Below are positions 7,669 through 13,046 of a DNA stretch of 13,046 nt, one piece after another. How positions within the stretch are numbered: the first letter of the stretch is position 1; every line of letters starts with the position of its first letter. The stretch is taken from assembly GCA_020433835.1 (NCBI GenBank), contig JAGRBY010000153.1, forward strand, positions 1 through 13,046. The letters are read 5' to 3'. Both the position numbers and the translations under genes were made by a program. This stretch comes from Anaerolineae bacterium (GTDB lineage Bacteria; Chloroflexota; Anaerolineae; 4572-78; J111). Below the pieces are notes generated by a model. It had not been told where the DNA came from. It was given only the letters and a program-made list of their open reading frames with translations, and made no database searches.

Positions 7669-8474
7669 AATTCTTGTATAAACTCATTTCAATCCGTCTT
7701 TGGATCGTAGCATCCGTTGTGGCCTTCAGTCTTATTTTGACGATGACCACGTTGGCCCAGACCGTCAGTCCCACAGAAGCGATGGCTGCCGCTAATCAAA
7801 ACTATGAGGCTGGCAATTATGTTCAGGCCATCGAAATTTATGAAACGATCATCGAGGCCGGCATTGAGGACAGCGCCCTGTACTATAATTTGGGCAATGC
7901 TTACTTCAAAGAAGGAGATTTAGGGCGGGCTATTCTCAATTACCGGCGGGCCGCTCGGCTCGATCCGCGCGATGCCGATATCACAGCCAATTTACGTTTG
8001 GCTCGCGGCCAAACCCTCGATAAATTAGACTCGACCGGTGACGAAGCCTCGATCAACTTTGTCAAAATTGTTGAAAATTGGTTCACTCTCGGCGAGGCAT
8101 CGGTTTTAGCGCTGCTGCTGTGGATTTTGTTGTGCGCCTTGGCTATTATCGCTATCGTTTCTCGCAAATTTCGACAGGTAAGTTTGTGGAGCATGGTCGT
8201 CATAAGTGTTTTTTTGCTGGCCGGTTTAATATCCATCGCCAATCGTCTCTATAACGCATATAACTATCCTGCGGCAGTGATTGTTGCGGAAAATGTCGAG
8301 GTCATGAGTGGGCCGGGCGGAGCCGATAACTACGTGGTTGAATTTGAACTGCACTCCGGGGCCGAGGTAACCCAGTTGGAAAGCCGTGACAGTTGGCGAC
8401 GGGTATCGCTGCCCGGCAATGATTTTCAAGGTTGGATTTCGGCCAGTGCCATTGAGCCGGTTATTCCCAACTAA
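7665..8474 (+). CDS. batE: BatE: TPR and SH3-like membrane protein
   Basis: 269 residues. An N-terminal signal (hydrophobic about 12-30, possible cleavage after TLA at 29-31) precedes two TPR units (about 38-104), the second ending in the AARLDPRDADITANLRLA pattern shared with BatC. Two membrane helices follow (about 144-166 and 173-193). The C-terminus (about 206-265) resembles a bacterial SH3 domain, with NVEVMSGPGG at its start and GWISASAIEPV at its end. This arrangement is typical of BatE. The start overlaps the batD stop, and no separate ribosome site is visible. It is the last gene of the operon; its stop codon runs into a hairpin. SH3-like domains often bind wall or peptide ligands, but no ligand can be named here. 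Confidence 0.88.
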   Translation: MKFLYKLISIRLWIVASVVAFSLILTMTTLAQTVSPTEAMAAANQNYEAGNYVQAIEIYETIIEAGIEDSALYYNLGNAYFKEGDLGRAILNYRRAARLDPRDADITANLRLARGQTLDKLDSTGDEASINFVKIVENWFTLGEASVLALLLWILLCALAIIAIVSRKFRQVSLWSMVVISVFLLAGLISIANRLYNAYNYPAAVIVAENVEVMSGPGGADNYVVEFELHSGAEVTQLESRDSWRRVSLPGNDFQGWISASAIEPVIPN

Positions 8475-8510
8475 AGAGTGACTGTTACCATTTCGATAAC
8501 AGTCACTCTT
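8474..8510 (+). terminator. 14-bp perfect hairpin at the end of the bat operon
   Basis: AAGAGTGACTGTTA (8474-8487) pairs perfectly with TAACAGTCACTCTT (8497-8510) around a 9-base loop. The left arm begins on the last base of the batE stop codon. No good T-run follows on either strand, so this is not a textbook intrinsic terminator. Its position between convergent genes suggests transcript-end formation or 3'-end protection for batE and perhaps also aspS. Confidence 0.65.
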
Positions 8511-8527
8511 AAATCCCCGTTATTGTG

Positions 8528-8575
8528 AAGCTGAGGTAGAACAGACTTACATTTGCCCTACAGGTGCCTCAGCTT
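8528..8575. repeat. Second inverted repeat in the batE-aspS convergent gap
   Basis: AAGCTGAGG (8528-8536) and CCTCAGCTT (8567-8575) form a perfect 9-bp stem with a 30-base loop. It starts 6 bases beyond the aspS stop codon in the aspS reading direction, so it may mark the 3' end of the aspS transcript. No T-run is visible. The remaining bases of this 106-base gap show nothing else. Confidence 0.45.
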
Positions 8576-8580
8576 TCCCT

Positions 8581-10353
8581 TTATCGCAATTTAATATGCA
8601 ATTCCTTAAGCTGCTGCTCAGTCACCTCTGTAGGTGCACCGGCCATAAGATCGGCAGCGGATTGGCTTTTGGGGAAAGCAATAACCTCTCGAATGTTTGG
8701 CTCGCCGGCCAACAACATCACCAGCCGGTCGATGCCGGAGGCGATGCCGCCGTGGGGCGGTGTGCCAAATTCAAATGCTTCCAGCATATGGCCAAACTGC
8801 TTTTTAGCGTGCTCTAGCTCCAAACCAATTAAACCGAATACTTTTTCCTGAAGCTCGCGCTGGTGAATCCTGACGCTGCCGCCGGCGATTTCGTTACCGT
8901 TGAGCACTAAGTCGTGCTGTTTGCCACGCGCTTGGCCGGGATCGGTGTCCAACAGCGGGATGTCCTCGTCAACAGGCGCGGTGAACAGGTGGTGACTGGG
9001 ATCCCAGCGATCTTCCTCTTCGTTCCACATCAGGAAGGGGAAATCGATGACCCAACAGAAGGCCAGGATGTTGTCATCGCGCAGCCCCAGCCGATCGCCC
9101 AATTCTAACCGCAGCCGGCCCATCGACTCGTTGGCTACAGCCGGTTTGTCAGCTACAAACAAAAGCAGGTCGCCTGGTTCGCCTTCAAGCTGGCGAATAA
9201 TGGCTTCCACCTCTTCCGCAGCCAGGAACTTGGCAAAGGACGAGCGTCCGGCCACCGGGCCGGCGTCGCTATCGTCGACCACCAAATAGGCCAGACCTTT
9301 TGCCCCGAAATTTTTCACGTAATCCGTTAATTCATCAAGCTGCTTGCGGCTGTAACTGCCCAGGCCTTTAGCCTTAATCCCTTTGACCAGACCGCCGCTG
9401 CTAACCGTGCCGCTGAAGACCTTGAAATCGCTGTTGGCAACAAGAGGGCTAATATCGCTTAACTCCATGCCGAAGCGAATGTCCGGATTGTCGCGCCCGT
9501 AGCGATCCATCACGTCGTGATAGCTGAGGCGTGGGAACGGCTTGTGCATAATTTGGGCCTGGCTCATGGTTTCAACCAGACCGAGCATCAACTCCTCCAT
9601 GATTTCGAGGATATCGGTTTGATCAACGAAGCTCATTTCAACATCAAGCTGCGTAAATTCCGGCTGGCGGTCACCGCGTTGGTCTTCATCGCGGAAGCAG
9701 CGGGCAATTTGAAAGTAGCGATCGTAGCCGGCGACCATCAAAAGCTGTTTAAGCTGCTGCGGACTTTGCGGCAGCGCGTAAAACTGGCCGGGGTGAACCC
9801 GGCTGGGAACCAGATAATCGCGCGCGCCCTCCGGCGTGGTTTTGAACAGAATCGGCGTTTCGACCTCAACAAAATCGGCGTCCGATAGGAAGTTGCGGAT
9901 ATAGCGGACAACTTCGTGGCGCAGCACAATATTACGCTGCATGCGCTCGCGGCGCAGGTCTAAATACCGATATTTCAGCCGGATCATCTCATCAACCGGC
10001 GACTCTTTATTGATATCAAAAGGCGGCGTGTTGGCTTTGTTGAGGATATTCAACGAGCGTCCCTCAACTTCAATATCGCCCGTATCAAGGTTGGGGTTGG
10101 CCTGCCCCTCGGGTCTGGCCCGAACCAAACCCGTTACCTGAATGACATACTCATTACGCAGCGTCTGAGCCAAATTATGCATGTCGGTATTGGTATCGGG
10201 ATCAAAGACGATCTGAGTCAGCCCCCACCGATCTCGCAGGTCGATAAAAACCAGACCGCCATGATCGCGGCGGCGATGAACCCAACCGGCCAGGGTAACT
10301 TCTTCTCCTACATTGTCGGGACCAAGTGCATTACAGGTGTGTGTTCTAAACAT
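8581..10353 (-). CDS. aspS: Aspartyl-tRNA synthetase, probably non-discriminating
   Basis: 590 residues, the normal size for bacterial-type AspRS, a cytoplasmic class II synthetase that charges tRNA-Asp. I chose the ATG at 10353 (protein begins MFRTHTC) because an AAGGAA ribosome site lies 7 bases upstream; a longer in-frame start at 10404 would add 17 unconserved residues and consume the leader hairpin. The N-terminal OB-fold anticodon domain is at about 1-105, the catalytic core includes motif 2 (CFRDED at 219-224, then RQPEF at 229-233), a GAD insertion lies at about 290-420, and motif 3 is GIDRLVMLL (540-548). Residue H31 in RRRDHGG and G83 in RPEG match the pair known from the non-discriminating Pseudomonas aeruginosa enzyme (H31, G82), suggesting it also makes Asp-tRNA-Asn. 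HHLFTAP at 454-460 replaces the more usual HHPFTAP. Confidence 0.97.
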   Translation of the reverse strand: MFRTHTCNALGPDNVGEEVTLAGWVHRRRDHGGLVFIDLRDRWGLTQIVFDPDTNTDMHNLAQTLRNEYVIQVTGLVRARPEGQANPNLDTGDIEVEGRSLNILNKANTPPFDINKESPVDEMIRLKYRYLDLRRERMQRNIVLRHEVVRYIRNFLSDADFVEVETPILFKTTPEGARDYLVPSRVHPGQFYALPQSPQQLKQLLMVAGYDRYFQIARCFRDEDQRGDRQPEFTQLDVEMSFVDQTDILEIMEELMLGLVETMSQAQIMHKPFPRLSYHDVMDRYGRDNPDIRFGMELSDISPLVANSDFKVFSGTVSSGGLVKGIKAKGLGSYSRKQLDELTDYVKNFGAKGLAYLVVDDSDAGPVAGRSSFAKFLAAEEVEAIIRQLEGEPGDLLLFVADKPAVANESMGRLRLELGDRLGLRDDNILAFCWVIDFPFLMWNEEEDRWDPSHHLFTAPVDEDIPLLDTDPGQARGKQHDLVLNGNEIAGGSVRIHQRELQEKVFGLIGLELEHAKKQFGHMLEAFEFGTPPHGGIASGIDRLVMLLAGEPNIREVIAFPKSQSAADLMAGAPTEVTEQQLKELHIKLR

Positions 10354-10360
10354 ACTGCTA

Positions 10361-10366
10361 TTCCTT
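10361..10366 (-). promoter_or_regulatory. aspS ribosome binding site
   Basis: AAGGAA on the - strand, 7 bases before the ATG at 10353. It fixes the aspS start and excludes the longer in-frame start at 10404. Confidence 0.75.
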
Positions 10367-10373
10367 TTGTTAC

Positions 10374-10409
10374 AAAAAATTTGGGGAGATTGCGTTGCAA
10401 CCACCCCAA
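10374..10409 (-). terminator. Terminator-like hairpin in the aspS leader (possible attenuator)
   Basis: Read on the - strand: TTGGGG (10409-10404), a 3-base bulge, TTGC (10400-10397), the loop AAC, GCAA (10393-10390), a 3-base bulge, CCCCAA (10386-10381), then A and a run of six T (10379-10374). A stem followed directly by a T-run is the form of an intrinsic terminator. It lies about 20 bases before the aspS start, downstream of the likely promoter, and no - strand gene lies between it and the divergent methyltransferase. It may therefore attenuate aspS transcription. The GGGTGGT stretch inside recalls a T-box core, but no Stem I or specifier loop is recognisable. Confidence 0.55.
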
Positions 10410-10432
10410 TGTGTATTTAACACGTCTGCGAA

Positions 10433-10460
10433 ATTCTAACACAAAAGCGAGAAATGGAAA
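10433..10460 (-). promoter_or_regulatory. Candidate aspS promoter
   Basis: On the - strand, TTTCCA (10460-10455) and TAGAAT (10438-10433) are separated by 16 bases. The -10 matches the sigma-70 consensus at five of six positions, the -35 at four. A start near 10426 would give a leader of about 70 bases that includes the terminator-like hairpin. Prediction by eye only. Confidence 0.3.
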
Positions 10461-10472
10461 AGAACTGTTTGA

Positions 10473-10485
10473 TGTAAACTTTACA
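10473..10485. promoter_or_regulatory. TGTAAA-C-TTTACA palindrome, candidate operator
   Basis: A perfect 6+6 inverted repeat with a single central C in the divergent aspS/methyltransferase region. Its right half is also the candidate -35 of the methyltransferase promoter, so a bound repressor could block that promoter. No regulator gene is in the window, and the site could be chance in A/T-rich DNA. Confidence 0.3.
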
Positions 10486-10508
10486 AACGGGCCAAACAAT
10501 CCTAAGAT
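10480..10508 (+). promoter_or_regulatory. Candidate promoter of the DinB-methyltransferase gene
   Basis: TTTACA (10480-10485) and TAAGAT (10503-10508) with a 17-base spacer. The -35 matches the consensus at five of six positions, the -10 at four. Transcription would begin near 10515, about 32 bases before the ATG at 10547. Confidence 0.4.
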
Positions 10509-10533
10509 TAGGGAGCAACTTAACACTTTATTT

Positions 10534-10538
10534 GGGGA
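10534..10538 (+). promoter_or_regulatory. Ribosome binding site of the methyltransferase gene
   Basis: GGGGA, 8 bases before the ATG at 10547. It supports that start over the in-frame TTG at 10532, which would place this purine run inside the coding sequence. Confidence 0.45.
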
Positions 10539-10546
10539 CACTGACC

Positions 10547-11563
10547 ATGTACCAGAAACTACAGCACAACTTTGATATCCTTCAGTACTTGCTTAAAGAT
10601 ATATCAGCCGATCAACTGGTCTGGCATAATGGTGAAGATAACCCAACGTTGGGCGAAATCATCGAACGTCTTAATCGGCTTGAGCAATCTCATCACGCTG
10701 CGCTAACCACCCATTTAGCGAAAAGACCGGTGCTTTGTTTTGCATCGGGCGGAATGGAGGCTTTTGTTCCCAAGCAGGAGCGCTGCCTCTGTAAGTTTGA
10801 AACGTATGTGGAGTATCGTCGCCAAATCCTGGCTTACCTTAAAGATATTGATGCGCCACATCTTCAAATATGTCACCCGCTTTTTAATGCCCTTACTCTG
10901 GCCGAACTCATCGTCAAAATCGATGCCTATGATCAATCCCACATTTGCCAGATTGAGTCGCTTATCCGCTGTATGCCGCTCAATCCGCTGCTGCTCCGGG
11001 CCAAGCACGAAATCGACGCCTATCATCGGCGTTATCAGGCTCACCTCAATCAGGCTCAATCTGTGCTGGATATCGGCGTCGGAACGGGGTTGGCACTAAA
11101 CCACATCATGCACCACCATCCCCATATTCATTTTACGGGTGTTGATGTTCGTGATTTACGCCTGCCGGACATGCAAGTTCCACTACAGATTTATAACGGT
11201 GATACGCTGCCCTTTGCCGATAATCAATTTGATGTTTCGTTGCTGTTCTATGTGCTGCACCATTGTCAGAATCCGGGGCGGGTTTTAGATGAGGCGGTAC
11301 GCGTTACGCGGCAAAAGATCATTCTCATCGAAGAATTCGACCGGCCCGAGGCCGATGGCATCAGCCTCGATCTTACTGAGCGGCACGGCCATCGAGCCAT
11401 TGGCCTGCCGCCCGATATGCCCTACCAACTTTTTAGCCAATCCGAGCTTGAGGCGATGCTGGCCGCCCACCATTTGCTTCAACTGGATCAACAACGGCTG
11501 CCCTCTAGAACAACCCGGCCGATTGAGAAGTTTTTGTACGTAACCCAACGCGCCACACTGTAA
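10547..11563 (+). CDS. DinB-like domain fused to a class I SAM methyltransferase
   Basis: 338 residues in two parts. Residues 1-142 read as a four-helix DinB-like bundle: a first helix with HNFDILQYLL, a second with EIIERLNRLEQSHH (37-50), a third from FETYVEYRRQILAYL, and a last with LAELIVKIDAYDQSHICQI (118-136). Of the DinB metal histidines, the HxxxH-like position has Y128 where a His is usual, with H132 and Q135 kept, so the metal site looks incomplete. Residues 155-338 are a methyltransferase: motif I VLDIGVGTG (173-181), acidic residue in GVDV (198-201), motif IV region GDTLPFADNQFDV (218-230) and IILIEE (258-263). The substrate is unknown. It is transcribed away from aspS, and its 3' end overlaps the convergent membrane-protein gene by 59 bases. 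The domain calls are made by eye; the methyltransferase is secure and the DinB part is probable. Confidence 0.85.
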   Translation: MYQKLQHNFDILQYLLKDISADQLVWHNGEDNPTLGEIIERLNRLEQSHHAALTTHLAKRPVLCFASGGMEAFVPKQERCLCKFETYVEYRRQILAYLKDIDAPHLQICHPLFNALTLAELIVKIDAYDQSHICQIESLIRCMPLNPLLLRAKHEIDAYHRRYQAHLNQAQSVLDIGVGTGLALNHIMHHHPHIHFTGVDVRDLRLPDMQVPLQIYNGDTLPFADNQFDVSLLFYVLHHCQNPGRVLDEAVRVTRQKIILIEEFDRPEADGISLDLTERHGHRAIGLPPDMPYQLFSQSELEAMLAAHHLLQLDQQRLPSRTTRPIEKFLYVTQRATL

Positions 11564-13046
11564 TACCGATGAGGAGAACGGCGGTTCCCCAGGCTAGCCG
11601 GTTACCCCAGATCACACTGGCCGGTTGATAATCGAGCGCGATAGTATATTTCCCTGCTTCAGCTAGATAAATGCCCCGCAGCAAACCATCTACCTTTTCC
11701 ACCGGCTGCCTCGATCCGTTGACCGTGGCCTGCCAGCCGGGATACCAAAGTTCGCTGACAACCAGCCAGCCCGGTGCTTCTATCTCTGTTTCGATGGCGA
11801 TATGGTCGGCTCCGTAGGCCGTGATTTCGGCGCTGCTGGCCGGCATAGCGTTAGCGAGTGGTTTATCTGTCTCCTCAACCAAGACGATATCGGCCAAATT
11901 AGGCAGTGATTCAAGCTGCGTTAGCCAATTCGGCTGCGACGGGCATGTTTGATGGGCCACCCAGGCGCGGGGCAGTGCTTCGGTATTGCGGTAGATATAA
12001 ATGCTGTCGACCTCCTCAACCAAGCGTAAGCCATTCCAGTTCATCGGAAACGCAGCTGCTACATAGACAACATTGAGCAGCCCCAACAGCCGCATATCAG
12101 GCTCGACGTCTTTTAGCGCGATGTCCAGCGGCGCATCGCCAAAATGGGGAATTGTTACGCTAAAGCCGGCATCGTGGTAGCCGCCCGCCTGCGCCATAAA
12201 GTGATCATAGATCGACAAATGCACCGGCTCGACTCCATCGGCCAATTGAAGATTGAATGCGGCCGCGGTTTGCGTTGGGATGCTATAACTGGGCGAATAG
12301 ACTCGAAACAGATCGGGTTGTTGCGCCAGGTAGGCGGCGGTCGAGCGCCCCACGGCCAGAGCCTCACTAAGCGGGGCAAATCGCATCATCGACATAGCAA
12401 ATGAAGCGAGATCGAGATACAGCAGCAGACCCAAAAGCAGCACCAGCCATTGTGGCGCTATCCGTTGGCGTGCTCGAAGAACCACAGCGATTAACCCCAC
12501 AGGGATCAAAATCGCCAGCGCAAATGGAGCACGTCCAACTTGGCCAAAGAGAAAAGCCAAGCCTAAACCTAAAATAAGCGCGGTGGCTCCAACAATTACG
12601 GCCAGCCGGGTTAGCCACTGCTGCGCGTTTTCTGTCCAGTGCGTTGTGCACAGGCGGTCGATGCCGAAACCAACGAGTACCGAGGTGGCTATTGCCCCGA
12701 CAAAAAACATACGAGCCGGCGTTCTAACCCAGCGAAAACCGGGTACGAAGTTGTAAAATAAACTGTGAATCGGTGTGGCTGGGCCGAGGGCAAAAAGAAT
12801 CGAAAAGAGGAAAATTGCCCCATAAAACCAACTCCACGGTTGGCGACGACGGATGCCAAAGAGTGCAATCAGCAAAGGGATAAGACCCAGGTAGATTACC
12901 AATTCGTGTCCACCTTGGGCCGAGGGCAGCAGGAGTCCGATCAACAATTGTACCGGCGTAACCGAATATTCAGCGGCCTGAGCCGGTGAGAGCGATCGGT
13001 TGCTGAACGTAATTAATTCTACAAGTGGCAGCAACTGACCGGCTCC
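11505..13046 (-). CDS. YfhO-family membrane protein (N-terminal part outside window)
   Basis: C-terminal 513 residues of a large membrane protein. The frame is open to the window edge (G-A-G-Q precede LLPLVELITFSNRS), so the TTG at 13034 is probably internal; family members are usually 700-900 residues. Numbering from that TTG, membrane helices lie at about 45-60, 68-85, 107-124, 141-165, 170-187 and 195-212, with the conserved PGFRWVRTPARM at 96-107. A long external region (about 213-470) includes a beta-rich C-terminal domain with SELWYPGWQATVNG and the GKYTIALDYQP strand, then a last helix (about 478-496). These are hallmarks of the YfhO group, related to GT-C glycosyltransferases and implicated in glycosylation of lipoteichoic acid or other envelope polymers in Firmicutes. 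The substrate here is unknown. Its stop lies within the methyltransferase gene. Confidence 0.85.
   Translation of the reverse strand, partial: GAGQLLPLVELITFSNRSLSPAQAAEYSVTPVQLLIGLLLPSAQGGHELVIYLGLIPLLIALFGIRRRQPWSWFYGAIFLFSILFALGPATPIHSLFYNFVPGFRWVRTPARMFFVGAIATSVLVGFGIDRLCTTHWTENAQQWLTRLAVIVGATALILGLGLAFLFGQVGRAPFALAILIPVGLIAVVLRARQRIAPQWLVLLLGLLLYLDLASFAMSMMRFAPLSEALAVGRSTAAYLAQQPDLFRVYSPSYSIPTQTAAAFNLQLADGVEPVHLSIYDHFMAQAGGYHDAGFSVTIPHFGDAPLDIALKDVEPDMRLLGLLNVVYVAAAFPMNWNGLRLVEEVDSIYIYRNTEALPRAWVAHQTCPSQPNWLTQLESLPNLADIVLVEETDKPLANAMPASSAEITAYGADHIAIETEIEAPGWLVVSELWYPGWQATVNGSRQPVEKVDGLLRGIYLAEAGKYTIALDYQPASVIWGNRLAWGTAVLLIGITVWRVGLRTKTSQSAGLF

Noticed and set aside
2..8474. MoxR-VWA genes as an anti-phage or conflict system
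   Set aside because: Some defence loci use MoxR and VWA proteins, but the order with BatA-BatE, the lipoprotein and the signal peptides matches the Bat envelope operon, and no nuclease, toxin or mobile element is present.
10374..10546. A full T-box riboswitch upstream of aspS
   Set aside because: Only the GGGTGGT stretch and the terminator fit. No Stem I, specifier loop or AGTA bulge is visible, and the intergenic space is short; kept only as a possible attenuator.

Overview
The window reads as ordinary bacterial chromosome, about half G+C and tightly packed. There are no tRNA or rRNA genes, insertion sequences, CRISPR arrays or phage genes. Chloroflexota is my best guess for the source: the aspartyl-tRNA synthetase carries an [15 protein letters not shown] N-domain, and a large YfhO-type membrane protein sits beside a DinB/methyltransferase fusion. 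This assignment rests on memory of related sequences, not on a search.

Layout. Bases 1-8474 (+ strand) hold one apparent operon of the MoxR/Bat ("Bacteroides aerotolerance") type, in the order MoxR ATPase (5' end cut by the window), DUF58 protein, a short BatD-like membrane protein, BatA, BatB, BatC, BatD and BatE. Most junctions are 4-base ATGA overlaps or gaps of a few bases. The exception is the 87-base MoxR-DUF58 gap, which contains a nested inverted repeat. The operon ends at a 14-bp perfect hairpin that begins on the batE stop codon. Bases 8581-10353 (- strand) encode aspartyl-tRNA synthetase. A divergent control region at 10354-10546 carries an intrinsic-terminator-like hairpin in the aspS leader, candidate promoters in both directions and a TGTAAA/TTTACA palindrome. 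Bases 10547-11563 (+ strand) encode a fusion of a DinB-like four-helix bundle to a class I SAM methyltransferase. Bases 11505-13046 (- strand) hold the C-terminal part of a YfhO-family membrane protein, whose last 19 codons and stop overlap the 3' end of the methyltransferase gene tail to tail.

How the genes work together. By family knowledge, MoxR is an AAA+ chaperone-like ATPase that acts with von Willebrand factor A (VWA) proteins. DUF58, BatA and BatB all keep DxSxS metal-site motifs here. BatC and BatE supply TPR scaffolds, and the two BatD-like proteins supply large exported beta-rich domains. Together they would make an envelope assembly with a cytoplasmic ATPase motor. The cellular role of Bat complexes is still poorly defined; links to oxidative stress and envelope integrity have been reported in other bacteria. 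The downstream genes look unrelated to it.

I did not find a clearly new multi-gene system. The points most worth a second look are the residue signature of a non-discriminating AspRS, the terminator-like hairpin in the aspS leader, the DinB-methyltransferase fusion, the structured MoxR-DUF58 spacer and the second BatD-like gene.
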